Source: Dankookia rubra
GTDB lineage: Bacteria; Pseudomonadota; Alphaproteobacteria; Acetobacterales; Acetobacteraceae
Length of the DNA stretch: 64,000 nucleotides
Reading direction: 5' to 3'
Assembly: GCF_004355005.1 (NCBI RefSeq)
Contig: NZ_SMSJ01000010.1
Location: 62,001 to 126,000 of the forward strand
Shown: piece after piece, positions 1-12,458 of the stretch
Position numbering within the stretch: position 1 is the stretch's first letter
Layout of the letters: each line of letters opens with the position of its first letter
Made by a program: the position numbers and the translations under genes
The notes under the pieces: model-generated
Told to the model about the DNA's origin: nothing
Seen by the model: only the letters and a program-made list of their open reading frames with translations
The model's database searches: none

Positions 1-706
1 CATGGGCGCGGCCGGTGAAGACCACCACCGCGCCGCGGTCGCGGATGCGGAAGCCCTCGGCCGTCAGGGTGCCGAAGCCGCCCTGGGCGGCGACGGGCGT
101 GTCGCCCTCGGCGGTGCCGGCCTCCATCTCCACCTTCGCTTCTTGGGTCAGCAGCATGGTGCCGTTGTCATGGTAGATCGTGACATCCCCCGCGAGGTCG
201 AGCTTGCCGGCCGGCTTGTCGTAGCGGCCGGTGCGGGACTGCACGTAGATCCAGGCGCCGTCGCTCATGGTGATGTCGCCGCGCGGTTCCTCGAGGTTGA
301 GGATCTCGGCGGCGCCTTCCTGTTGGCCGTCGCGGGCGGTGACGGTGAAGGGGCGGTTCAGCTCGTCCACCCCCTGGTAGCGCGGGTTGACCACCCGCAG
401 CGCCTCGGCCCGCGGCTGCACGGTGCGGCGGAAGGAGACGCGGGAACGATCCTCGTTCCCCTCGATCTCCGGCCAGAAGACCACGGCGCCGAGCAGCACC
501 AGGGCGAGGGCCGGCAGCAGCCGCTTGGTCCAGGCCACCAGGAAGCGGCGGCGCGCCATCTGGCCGACGGTCGGGGCAGCCCGGGCGCGGGAGGGCGGCA
601 GCATGTGGCGCGGCGCCTGGCCGGCCCCGGGACCAAGCGGGGCGGCGGCCTGGCTGCGGGGCGCGGGGCGCGGGGGCGGGGTGCGGTCCGGCATCACCAG
701 CGGCAT
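1..706 (-). CDS. lptC: LPS export system protein LptC (partial, 3' end outside window)
   Basis: Bitopic inner-membrane protein of the Lpt bridge that carries lipopolysaccharide from LptBFG to LptA. Reading the minus strand gives an N-terminal Pro/Arg-rich stretch, one membrane helix at about residues 60-78 (core LLPALALVLLGAVVFW), then a beta-rich periplasmic part with features such as NPRYQGVDELNRPF and AEGFRIRDRG, typical of LptC (PF06835). The C-terminus runs off the left edge. The start is uncertain: in-frame ATGs lie at 706, 692 and 604, none with a clear ribosome-binding site; the long Pro-rich N-terminus may be partly untranslated. It lies downstream of an RNase D gene on the same strand, a common alphaproteobacterial arrangement in which lptA and lptB follow. 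Confidence 0.8.
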   Translation of the reverse strand, partial: MPLVMPDRTPPPRPAPRSQAAAPLGPGAGQAPRHMLPPSRARAAPTVGQMARRRFLVAWTKRLLPALALVLLGAVVFWPEIEGNEDRSRVSFRRTVQPRAEALRVVNPRYQGVDELNRPFTVTARDGQQEGAAEILNLEEPRGDITMSDGAWIYVQSRTGRYDKPAGKLDLAGDVTIYHDNGTMLLTQEAKVEMEAGTAEGDTPVAAQGGFGTLTAEGFRIRDRGAVVVFTGRAH

Positions 707-787
707 ACCGCGGCAGCCCGGGCAGGGCGCCGGGCGTGGCGGTCACGGATCGGCGAAGGGGCGCGCTGGGTCAGGTCCACGGCCGAC

Positions 788-816
788 TGTATGGGCCGGG
801 GTGCCGCAGGGGTCAA
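788..816 (-). promoter_or_regulatory. Candidate promoter for lptC
   Basis: On the minus strand TTGACC (816-811) is followed after 17 bases by CATACA (793-788). The -35 matches the sigma-70 consensus at five of six positions; the -10 is weak. It sits about 80 bases upstream of the lptC start and downstream of the exonuclease gene, so lptC may be transcribed on its own. Confidence 0.35.
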
Positions 817-857
817 TGAGCCGTTCCCGTATCGGACAAGAATCGTGCCAGGGTGTT

Positions 858-877
858 GCCGCCCGGTGAAGGGCGGC
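858..877 (-). terminator. Hairpin downstream of the RNase D-like gene
   Basis: GCCGCCC (858-864) pairs with GGGCGGC (871-877) around a 6-base loop, about 35 bases after the stop codon of the RNase D-like gene on the minus strand. No T-tract follows, so it may be only a transcript-end structure. Confidence 0.35.
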
Positions 878-912
878 GGGAGCCGGGCCGGGCCGCGTCC
901 ATGGCCCGGCCG

Positions 913-1536
913 TCAATGCGCGAAGATGTCGGGCTCCGCGTATCCGAGCAGGTCGAGCGCGCCGCGGGTCGGCAGGAAGCCGAAGCAGGCCTGCGCCAGC
1001 TCCAGCCGGTCCTCGCGCCGCAGCAGGCCTTCCAGCCGCGCCCAGAGCGCATGCAGATGCAGCACGTCGGAGGCCGCATAGGCCATCTGCTCGGCGGTCA
1101 GCTCCGGCGCGCCCCAGTCCGAGCTCTGCTGCTGCTTCGACAGCTCGACCCCGAGCAGCTCCTTGCAGAGGTCCTTCAGCCCGTGCCGGTCGGTGAAGGT
1201 GCGGACCAGCTTGGCGGCGACCTTGGTGCAGATGACCGGCGCGACCGTGACGCCGAGGTTGTGCTGCAGGGCAGCGCAATCGAAGCGGGCGAAGTGGAAC
1301 AGCTTGGTGGTGCCCGGGTCGGCCAGCATGGCCTTCAGGTTCGGGCAATCGGCGCCGCGGCCGCCGAGCGCGGGCGGGACGATCTGCACCAGGTGCGCGT
1401 TGCCGTCGCCGGAGGAGAGCTGCACCAGGCAGAGCCGGTCGCGCTGCGGCTTCAGGCCCATGGTCTCGGTATCGATCGCCACCAGGGGGCCGAGCGAAAG
1501 GCCGTCGGGCAGATCGTGCCGGTGCAGGGTGATCAC
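913..1536 (-). CDS. rnd: Ribonuclease D-like 3'-5' exonuclease (DEDDy family)
   Basis: 3'-5' exoribonuclease expected to trim RNA 3' ends, such as tRNA precursors, with two metal ions. The DEDDy residues are visible: Asp and Glu in AIDTETMGL, Asp in HFARFDCAAL, and Tyr plus Asp in YAASDVLHLH. At 207 residues it has the nuclease domain only and lacks the HRDC domains of E. coli RNase D, as in many alphaproteobacterial short RNase D proteins. I chose GTG at 1536 because AGGAGG (1548-1543) lies 6 bases before it; the longer reading from ATG at 1581 would add 15 residues and has no such site. tRNA-Leu lies just upstream on the same strand. Confidence 0.85.
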   Translation of the reverse strand: MITLHRHDLPDGLSLGPLVAIDTETMGLKPQRDRLCLVQLSSGDGNAHLVQIVPPALGGRGADCPNLKAMLADPGTTKLFHFARFDCAALQHNLGVTVAPVICTKVAAKLVRTFTDRHGLKDLCKELLGVELSKQQQSSDWGAPELTAEQMAYAASDVLHLHALWARLEGLLRREDRLELAQACFGFLPTRGALDLLGYAEPDIFAH

Positions 1537-1649
1537 GGGGCGCCTCCTTGGGCGGCCGGGCGGGAAGAGAAAGGTTCGCACGGGGCCCGGTGGCTGGTTC
1601 GGCGGAGCCGGTTCCGGCCTATGGCCGGGGCGGTGCCCGCTGCAGGGGA

Positions 1650-1736
<87 letters not shown>

Positions 1737-1778
1737 ACAGGCTGCGGCACCGACGGGGTGTCGTCCGCCGGGAGCGCG

Positions 1779-1807
1779 GAAATAGAGCGCTGGCCGGGGG
1801 GCGTCAA
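1779..1807 (-). promoter_or_regulatory. Promoter of tRNA-Leu
   Basis: On the minus strand TTGACG (1807-1802), a 17-base spacer, then TATTTC (1784-1779). Transcription would begin near 1772, giving a leader of about 36 bases before the tRNA. The same -10 hexamer, TATTTC, occurs in the candidate promoter before the tRNA-Arg pair at 36125-36153, which supports both calls. Confidence 0.55.
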
Positions 1808-1919
1808 GCGCCCTCGGGCCGGGTTTTTGGCGTGATCCATGGCGGCTGCATCCGGCCGCCGGTTGGCGCTGCCGGCCGGCGCGCCATATCGTCCGGCTGC
1901 CTCGATGGGAGCCCAGAGC

Positions 1920-2879
1920 ATGCGCGGAACCACGGTACGCAAGGTCGCCACGGTCTTCGGAGGGACCGGCTTCATCGGCCGCTACGTGGTGCAGCGGCTG
2001 GCGAACATGGATTACGTGGTGCGCATCGCCACCAGCCACCCGAATGCCGGGCACTTCCTGCAGACCCAGGGGCGGGTCGGGCAGATCGTGCCGCTGGCGG
2101 CCAGCGTCACCGATCCCGGCGCCGTCGCCCGCGCGGTCGCCGGCGCCGACTTGGTGGTGAACCTGGTCGGCATCCTGCACGAGCGGAAGCCCGGCGACTT
2201 CCAGCGGCTGCAGGCGGAGGGCGCCGACACGGTGGCGCGGCTTTCGGCCGAGGCGGGGGTGGAGCGTCTGGTGCAGGTCTCGGCGATCGGCGCCGACCCG
2301 GCCAGCCCGAGCCAGTACGGGAAGACCAAGGCGGCGGGCGAGGCGGCGGTGCGCGCGGCCTTCCCCGGCGCGGTGATCCTGCGGCCTTCCATTGTCTTCG
2401 GGCCTGAGGACCAGTTCTTCAACCGCTTCGCCGGTATGGCACGGCTGCTGCCCTTCATGCCCGTGGTGGCCGGCGCCGCGCGCTTCCAGCCGGTCTATGT
2501 CGGCGACGTGGCCGATGCGGTGGCGGCGGCGGCGACGCGGGACGACGCGGTCGGCCAGACCTACGAGCTGGGCGGGCCGCGGGCGATCAGCTTCCGCGAC
2601 CTGCTGCGCTTCATCCTGGACGTCACCGGGCATCGCCGGCCGATGGTGGACATGCCGGACGGGCTGGTGCGGCTGCAGGCGCGGCTGTCGGAATTCCTGC
2701 CCAACCCGCCGCTGACCCGGGACCAGCTGGTCATGCTGCAACGGGACAATGTGGTGGCGCCGGGGACGAAGGGGCTGGCGGAGCTCGGCATCGCCGCCAA
2801 GTCCGTCGAAGCGGTGGTGCCGGGCTATCTCTCCCGGTTCCGGCCGGGCGGGGGGCGGCGGCCGGCTGTCGCGAATTGA
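1920..2879 (+). CDS. Complex I NDUFA9-like NAD(P)-binding protein
   Basis: Atypical short-chain dehydrogenase/epimerase of the NDUFA9 type, a relative of the NAD(P)H-binding accessory subunit of mitochondrial complex I; the bacterial role is not settled. The Rossmann motif VFGGTGFIGRYV stands at the N-terminus, followed by LVVNLVGILHE, the VSAIGAD strand and a YGKTK segment that replaces the classic YxxxK. ATG at 1920 is preferred because GGGAG lies 9 bases upstream and the protein then begins a few residues before the nucleotide-binding strand; an earlier ATG at 1839 adds a low-complexity stretch. Length 319 residues is usual for the family. It sits upstream of gltD with a 239-base gap. Confidence 0.8.
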   Translation: MRGTTVRKVATVFGGTGFIGRYVVQRLANMDYVVRIATSHPNAGHFLQTQGRVGQIVPLAASVTDPGAVARAVAGADLVVNLVGILHERKPGDFQRLQAEGADTVARLSAEAGVERLVQVSAIGADPASPSQYGKTKAAGEAAVRAAFPGAVILRPSIVFGPEDQFFNRFAGMARLLPFMPVVAGAARFQPVYVGDVADAVAAAATRDDAVGQTYELGGPRAISFRDLLRFILDVTGHRRPMVDMPDGLVRLQARLSEFLPNPPLTRDQLVMLQRDNVVAPGTKGLAELGIAAKSVEAVVPGYLSRFRPGGGRRPAVAN

Positions 2880-2984
2880 TTGGTCCGATTCGGACCCAAT
2901 GAATCGGGCCGGGCTGACCGGGGCCGTGCTGGGGCGATTGCCGCCGGCCCAGTAGGGCAGCAAAGCTGTCTTATGATCAAAAAA

Positions 2985-3011
2985 GGACTCGCCTGCGGCC
3001 GCGGGCGGTCC
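2985..3011. promoter_or_regulatory. Stem-loop in the gltDB leader
   Basis: GGAC (2985-2988) pairs with GTCC (3008-3011) and CGCC (2990-2993) with GGCG (3004-3007), closing over a GC-rich palindromic loop. Six A residues (2979-2984) stand immediately to the left. Read on the plus strand it is a leader structure about 110 bases before gltD. Read on the minus strand it has the form of an intrinsic terminator (hairpin then TTTTTT), yet no minus-strand gene leads into it. The rest of 2880-3118 shows no gene. Confidence 0.4.
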
Positions 3012-3118
3012 TATTGCTGCGTCCAACGCCCTCCTGGGTGGCCGGACGCGTGTGCCTTGCGGGTCTCCCGATGCGCCGTGCCCGACGATCCAGCTTCTGT
3101 GCATGCAAGGACCGCGCC

Positions 3119-4585
3119 ATGGCCGAACGGATGCTGCAATTCGTGCGTCTCTCCCAGGCCCAGCCGGAGAAGCGCGACGTCGCGGCCCGGCGGTCCGATT
3201 TCGGCGAGATCTACCGGGAGTTCGCCGCCGACGCGGCGGCCGAGCAGTCCAGCCGCTGCAGCCAGTGCGGCGTGCCCTTCTGCTCGGTGCACTGCCCGCT
3301 GAACAACAACATCCCGGACTGGCTGAAGCTGACCGCGGAAGGCCGCCTGGAGGAAGCCTACGAGGTCTCCGCCGCCACCAATACCTTCCCCGAGATCTGC
3401 GGCCGCATCTGCCCGCAGGACCGGCTCTGCGAGGGCAACTGCGTCATCGAGAAGGGCTTCGAGAGCGTCACCATCGGCGCGGTCGAGAAATACATCACCG
3501 ACACCGCCTGGGAGAAGGGCTGGGTCAAGCCGCCGACCCCGCGGCAGGAGCTGCCCTGGAGCGTCGGCATCATCGGCGCCGGCCCGGGCGGCCTGGCGGC
3601 GGCCGAGAAGCTGCGCCTGCGCGGCTACCAGGTGCATGTCTACGACCGCTACGACCGGGTCGGCGGGCTGATGATCTACGGCATCCCGAACTTCAAGCTG
3701 GAGAAGGAGGTCGTGCTCCGCCGCTGGCAACAGTACGAGGCGGGCGGCATTCACTTCCACCTGAACTGCGCCGTCGGGCAGGACGTGACCCTGGCCGAGC
3801 TGCGCGAGCGGCACGACGCCGTCTTCATCGCCACCGGCGTCTACAAGGCGCGCGACATCGAGGGCATCGGCAGCGGGCTCGGCGGCATCGTCGCCGCGCT
3901 CGACTACCTGACCGCGTCGAACCGCGACAACCTCGGCGACGCGGTGCCGGACTTCGCCTCCGGCGCCCTGAATGCCCAGGGCAAGCGGGTGGTCGTGGTC
4001 GGCGGCGGCGACACCGCCATGGACTGCGTCCGCACCGCGGTGCGCCAGGGCGCGGCGGCCGTCACCTGCCTCTACCGGCGGGACAAGGCGAACATGCCGG
4101 GCTCGATGCGCGAGGTGAAGAACGCCGAGGAGGAGGGCGTGGAATTCGCCTGGCTCGCGGCGCCGGAGGCCTTTGTCGGCGATGCCGGCTCCGCCGGCGG
4201 GGGCGAGGGCCAGGTGAGCGGCGTGCGCGCCGTGCGGATGCATCTCGGCCTGCCGGACGCGACGGGCCGGCAGCAGGTGGCGCCGATCCCCGGCAGCGCC
4301 TTCACCATCCCCTGCGACCTCGCCATCAAGGCGCTGGGCTTCGACCCCGAGGACCTGCCGCGCGCCTTCGACGAGCCGGCGCTGCCGGTGACCAGGTGGG
4401 GCACGCTGCGCGTGCACCACCGCACCATGATGACCGACCTGCCCGGCGTCTTCGCCGGCGGCGACATCGTCCGCGGCGCGTCCCTGGTGGTCTGGGCGAT
4501 CCGCGACGGCCGCGACGCGGCCGACCAGATCGACGCTTATGTGAAGGCAAAGGCCGGCAACAAGCTGGCCGTGGCGGCGGAGTGA
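3119..4585 (+). CDS. gltD: Glutamate synthase [NADPH] small (beta) subunit
   Basis: Supplies electrons from NADPH through FAD and iron-sulphur clusters to the GltB subunit, which makes two glutamates from glutamine and 2-oxoglutarate. The N-terminal cysteine-rich part (CSQCGVPFC, HCPLNNNIPDW, then CGRICPQDRLCEGNC) binds [4Fe-4S] clusters. The FAD-binding motif is GAGPGGLAAAEKL and the NADPH-binding motif VVVGGGDTAMDC. The start ATG at 3119 gives 488 residues, normal for the family, beginning MAERMLQFV. gltB follows after five bases, in the order gltD-gltB, so translation is likely coupled. A conserved ammonia-assimilation gene with no oddities. Confidence 0.95.
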   Translation: MAERMLQFVRLSQAQPEKRDVAARRSDFGEIYREFAADAAAEQSSRCSQCGVPFCSVHCPLNNNIPDWLKLTAEGRLEEAYEVSAATNTFPEICGRICPQDRLCEGNCVIEKGFESVTIGAVEKYITDTAWEKGWVKPPTPRQELPWSVGIIGAGPGGLAAAEKLRLRGYQVHVYDRYDRVGGLMIYGIPNFKLEKEVVLRRWQQYEAGGIHFHLNCAVGQDVTLAELRERHDAVFIATGVYKARDIEGIGSGLGGIVAALDYLTASNRDNLGDAVPDFASGALNAQGKRVVVVGGGDTAMDCVRTAVRQGAAAVTCLYRRDKANMPGSMREVKNAEEEGVEFAWLAAPEAFVGDAGSAGGGEGQVSGVRAVRMHLGLPDATGRQQVAPIPGSAFTIPCDLAIKALGFDPEDLPRAFDEPALPVTRWGTLRVHHRTMMTDLPGVFAGGDIVRGASLVVWAIRDGRDAADQIDAYVKAKAGNKLAVAAE

Positions 4586-4590
4586 CACCC

Positions 4591-9129
<4,539 letters not shown>

Positions 9130-9140
9130 AGCGGGGATAA

Positions 9141-9171
9141 GGGAAGGCGTCGCGCCCGCGGCGCTTTTCCC
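9141..9171 (+). terminator. Terminator-like hairpin after gltB
   Basis: GGGAAGGCGTCGC (9141-9153) pairs with GCGGCGCTTTTCCC (9158-9171) with one bulged T and a 4-base loop, starting 12 bases after the gltB stop. The descending arm carries TTTT, but no T-tract follows the stem, so its efficiency is uncertain. Confidence 0.45.
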
Positions 9172-9200
9172 GGCGGGGCGCGGATGGCATAAGCAATGCC

Positions 9201-9869
9201 GTGCGCATCCTCTACCATCTCCCGCTCTCGCCCTTCGCTCGCAAGGTCCGCCTCGCGCTGGCCGAAAAGCGCATCCCCTTCGAGCTCCGCGTCGAGCGGG
9301 TCTGGGAAAGGCGGCCCGAATTCCTCGAGATGAACGCCGCCTGCACCGTGCCGGTGCTGCAGGAGCCGAACGGCCTGTCGATCGCCGACAGCTACGCCAT
9401 CTGCGAATACCTGGACGAAGCCTATCCGGACACCGGCCTCTTCGGCCGGACCCTGGCCGAGCGCGCCGAGACCCGCCGGCTGGTCGCCTGGTTCGACGGC
9501 AAGTTCGCCACCGAGGTCACCCGCAACCTGCTGTTCGAGAAGCAGATGAAGCGGCTGCTCGGCCGCGGCAACCCGGATGCCTCGGCGATCCGCGCCGGCT
9601 ACCAGAACCTCCGCCCGCATCTCGAATACATCGGCTGGCTGGCGGAAACCCGGGCGTGGCTGGCGGGCCCCACGGTGAGCCTCGCCGATTTCGCCGCCGC
9701 GGCGCATCTCTCGGCGCTGGACTATGTCGGTGACATCGACTGGTCGCTGAACGAGGCGGCGAAGGAGTGGTATGCGCGCTGCAAGTCGCGGCCCTGCTTC
9801 CGGGCGCTGCTGGCGGAACGGGTGAGCGGGGTCACGCCGCCGGCGCACTACGCCGACCTGGATTTCTGA
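9201..9869 (+). CDS. fzlA: GST-fold protein, probable FtsZ-binding protein FzlA
   Basis: Glutathione S-transferase fold: an N-terminal thioredoxin-like half (LYHLPLSPFARKVRLALAEK, then VPVLQE and IADSYAICEYLDE) and a helical C-terminal half with LADFAAAAHLSALDY. The overall sequence and the C-terminal ending PPAHYADLDF resemble the alphaproteobacterial FzlA group, which in Caulobacter binds FtsZ and controls constriction rather than acting as a transferase. The assignment rests on memory of the family, so a generic GST is the fallback. Start GTG at 9201 puts the fold's first strand at residue 2; an ATG at 9196 is out of frame. Length 222 residues. Transcribed downstream of gltB after a hairpin. 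Confidence 0.72.
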   Translation: MRILYHLPLSPFARKVRLALAEKRIPFELRVERVWERRPEFLEMNAACTVPVLQEPNGLSIADSYAICEYLDEAYPDTGLFGRTLAERAETRRLVAWFDGKFATEVTRNLLFEKQMKRLLGRGNPDASAIRAGYQNLRPHLEYIGWLAETRAWLAGPTVSLADFAAAAHLSALDYVGDIDWSLNEAAKEWYARCKSRPCFRALLAERVSGVTPPAHYADLDF

Positions 9870-9930
9870 CCGCCCGGCCAGGAGCCCGGGTCGGTCGGGC
9901 CGGCGCCTCGCGCCCTGCCTCCGCGCGGAA

Positions 9931-10761
9931 CTACCGCCGCTTCGGCCCCGCCTCGTTCAGCGCCAGGTTCTGCTGCGCCAGGTCGGCCGCGGCGCTGTCC
10001 GGCGCCACCTCGATCGTCCGTTCCCAATCCGCCCGGGCGCCGCGGACATCGCCGCGGAGCTGGCGGATGATGCCGCGTTCCAGCAGCGCCTCGGCATTCT
10101 CGGGCGCCAGGCGCAGCGCCCGGTCCACCGCGGTGGAGGCCTGGTCGACCCGGTCCAGGTGGCGCAGGGAGGCGGCGCGGAAGACCCAGGCCTCGACCCG
10201 GCCGGGATCGGCGTCGAGCACCCGCGCCAGGTCTTCCAGCGCATCGGCGTAGCGGCCGAGCGTGCCGAGCGCCACCGCCCGGTCCAGCATCAGGTCGAGG
10301 TCGCCCGGCGCGATGGTCAGCCCCATGGTCGCCGCGCCGAAGGCCCGGCCGGACTGGTTGGCCATCATCCAGGCCTGCACCGCCTGCGAATAGATCGCCG
10401 CCCGCGCCGTGGCGCTGCCCTGGCTGCTGCGGCCCAGCGCCTCCAGCCGCTCCGCCGCCTTCTCGGTCTCCCCCATGCCGAGCAGGGCGAGCGCGGCGCA
10501 ATGCCTGGCGCCTTCGCCGCCCTGGGCGGCCTCCCAGCTTTCGGCGAAGGTCAACGCATCGTCCGGGTCCTGCCGCAGCAGGCCGAGGCATTCCTCGTAT
10601 TGCGGGCCGCTGGCGATCCGCGGGATATCGGGCGGCAGGGGCAGCGGCTCGCCGGCGGCCTCGGCTTCCGGGCCGTTCAGCAGGAACAGCGCCGACCCCG
10701 ACGCGAGGGCGATGAGGGCGCCGGCGGCGGCGCCGAGCAGCACGGGGCGGATGCGCGTCAC
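9931..10761 (-). CDS. Membrane-anchored tetratricopeptide repeat protein
   Basis: A 276-residue protein with an N-terminal membrane anchor or signal segment (about residues 7-29, core LLGAAAGALIALASGSALFLL), then a short linker rich in Pro and Glu and a helical repeat region. TPR signatures are clear toward the C-terminus: LDLMLDRAVALGTLGRYADALEDLARVL-type units at about residues 155-255, including ADALEDLARVLDADPGRVEA and AEALLERGIIRQLRGD. TPR proteins serve as scaffolds, and no enzymatic motif is present. It starts 60 bases from the divergent SDR gene, so the two may share a promoter region. Its partner is unknown. Confidence 0.7.
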   Translation of the reverse strand: MTRIRPVLLGAAAGALIALASGSALFLLNGPEAEAAGEPLPLPPDIPRIASGPQYEECLGLLRQDPDDALTFAESWEAAQGGEGARHCAALALLGMGETEKAAERLEALGRSSQGSATARAAIYSQAVQAWMMANQSGRAFGAATMGLTIAPGDLDLMLDRAVALGTLGRYADALEDLARVLDADPGRVEAWVFRAASLRHLDRVDQASTAVDRALRLAPENAEALLERGIIRQLRGDVRGARADWERTIEVAPDSAAADLAQQNLALNEAGPKRR

Positions 10762-10821
10762 CTTGCCAGTCTAGTCGGATGCGCGAATCTGCGCCAGATC
10801 GACGGGATGATGGATCAGGAC

Positions 10822-11688
10822 ATGAGCAGGCTCCTCGTCGCCGGCCTCGGCTATAGCGGCAGCGCCGTGGCACGGCAGGCCGCGGCGGCGGGCTGGACGG
10901 TGCAGGGCACGGCGCGCGACCCGGCCCGGGCCGCGGCACCGCCGGGCGTCGAGCTGGTGCGGTTCGACGCGGCCGGCCCGGCGATCGCCGCCGCCACCCA
11001 CCTGCTGGTCACCGCGCCACCAGGAGAGGCGGGCGATCCCGTCCTCGCCGCCCATGCCGCGGCGGTCCGCGCCGCGCCGGGGCTGCGCTGGATCGGCTAC
11101 CTCTCCACCACCGGCGTCTATGGCGACCGCGGCGGCGCCGAGGTGGACGAGGCGACGCCGCCCGCCCCGGGCCAGCCGCGCAGCCGGCGGCGGCTGGAGG
11201 CCGAGCAGGCCTGGGCCGCCCTGGCTGGGGGGCGCGCGCTCGACATCTTCCGGACCGGCGGGATCTACGGGCCGGGCCGCAGCGGCTTCGACGACCTGCG
11301 CGAGGGCACCGCCCGGCGCACGCTGAAGCCCGGGCACCTGTTCGGCCGCATCCACCGCGACGACATCGCGCTGGCCGTGCTCGCCGCCCTGCGCCAGGAC
11401 CGGCCGCCCGGGCCGCGGGTGCTGCACCTGGTGGACGACGAGCCGGCCGAGAGCGCGGCGGTGGTGGAGGAAGCGGCGCGGCTGCTCGGCATCGCCCCGC
11501 CGCCGGCCATCCCCTTCGAGCAGGCGCTGCCCGGCATGTCCGCCATGGCGCGCAGCTTCTGGTCGGAGAACCGCCGCGTCGCCAATGCCGCGACCAAGGC
11601 TGCGCTCGGCATCGCCTGGCGCTACCCGGGCTACCGGGAAGGGCTAGCCGCCATCCTCGCCGAGGAGCGCGGCCAGGGTCCGGCGTAG
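10822..11688 (+). CDS. SDR family oxidoreductase, YeeZ-like
   Basis: Extended short-chain dehydrogenase/epimerase of the YeeZ group, with an N-terminal Rossmann motif GLGYSGSAVAR, a YLSTTGVYGD segment holding the Ser/Thr and Tyr of the fold, and FRTGGIYGPGR further on. The substrate is unknown for the family. ATGs at 10807, 10810 and 10822 are all in frame; none has a clean Shine-Dalgarno site, and I took 10822 because the first strand follows directly. About 288 residues. Its 3' end overlaps the converging hydrolase gene by 45 bases (11644-11688). Confidence 0.72.
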   Translation: MSRLLVAGLGYSGSAVARQAAAAGWTVQGTARDPARAAAPPGVELVRFDAAGPAIAAATHLLVTAPPGEAGDPVLAAHAAAVRAAPGLRWIGYLSTTGVYGDRGGAEVDEATPPAPGQPRSRRRLEAEQAWAALAGGRALDIFRTGGIYGPGRSGFDDLREGTARRTLKPGHLFGRIHRDDIALAVLAALRQDRPPGPRVLHLVDDEPAESAAVVEEAARLLGIAPPPAIPFEQALPGMSAMARSFWSENRRVANAATKAALGIAWRYPGYREGLAAILAEERGQGPA

Positions 11689-12399
11689 CAGCGCCAGGTC
11701 CTGCGGCCGCGACAGCCGGTGGTCGCCGTCCTTCACCAGCACCACCTGCACGTCCGGGCCGGTGAGGGCGGCGGCGATGCGCAGCGCGGTGTCCCAGGGC
11801 ACGTCGGGGTCCTGCTGGCCCTGCAGCAGCCGCACCGGCGCGTCGAGCGGCACGGGCGCCTGCAGCAGCAGGTGGTGCCGGCCGTCCTCCAGCAGCGCCC
11901 GGGTGATGGGGTAGGGGTCGCCATAGGCGCTCGGCCGGTGCCAGACGCCGTCGCGCTCGATGGCGGCGCGGGGTTCGGGCGGCAGCGCCGCCTCGATCCG
12001 CACGGTGAAGTCGGGCGCCGCGGCGATGCCGATAAGGCCCGCCAGCCGCCCCGGCCGCCGCAGCGCCAGCAGCAGCGAGATCCAGCCGCCCATGGAGGAG
12101 CCGACGAGGATCTGCGGCCCTTCGGTCAGTGCGTCCAGCACCGCTTCGACATCCGCCGCCCAGCGGCCGATGGTGCCGTCGACGAACCTGCCGCCGCTGG
12201 CGCCGTGGCCGCTGTAGTCGAAGCGCAGGAAGGCCTGGCCCCGCGCGGCGCAGAAGGCCGAGAGATCCTCCGCCTTGCTGCCGGTCATGTCGCTGTTGAA
12301 GCCGCCGAGGAAGACCACGCCCGGCCCGCGCCCGGCGCGGCGGCGCCAGGCGAGTTCGACGCCGTCGCCGCGATCGAGGCGCCCGGCTTCCTCGGTCAT
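11644..12399 (-). CDS. Alpha/beta hydrolase, ABHD10-like
   Basis: Serine hydrolase of 251 residues. The nucleophile elbow is GSSMGG; the oxyanion strand VVFLGGFNSDMTGSKA resembles the ABHD10/BEM46-type hydrolases; LLQGQQDPDVP carries the acid residue and VLVKDGDHRLS the catalytic His. Family members cleave thioesters or acyl esters (ABHD10 acts on S-acyl and acyl-glucuronide substrates); the bacterial substrate is not known. Start ATG at 12399; the frame is open far upstream, but that extension is antisense to other genes. It follows the fumarylacetoacetate hydrolase family gene on the same strand with a 59-base gap and probably shares its transcript. Confidence 0.78.
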   Translation of the reverse strand: MTEEAGRLDRGDGVELAWRRRAGRGPGVVFLGGFNSDMTGSKAEDLSAFCAARGQAFLRFDYSGHGASGGRFVDGTIGRWAADVEAVLDALTEGPQILVGSSMGGWISLLLALRRPGRLAGLIGIAAAPDFTVRIEAALPPEPRAAIERDGVWHRPSAYGDPYPITRALLEDGRHHLLLQAPVPLDAPVRLLQGQQDPDVPWDTALRIAAALTGPDVQVVLVKDGDHRLSRPQDLALLRRTLAALLGEDGG

Positions 12400-12458
12400 C
12401 GTCTGGCCCGGCCGATGCAGACCTTCGCGCCTCTCGGCGCTGCGGTCATCGGACGCGC

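Noticed and set aside
743-1348. Minus-strand frame crossing the RNase D-like gene
   Set aside because: A frame shadow of the exonuclease and of the gap before lptC; the exonuclease has all its catalytic residues in its own frame.
3052-4590. Upstream extension of gltB in its own frame
   Set aside because: It is an out-of-frame read of gltD; gltB starts at ATG 4591, giving the normal propeptide before Cys35.
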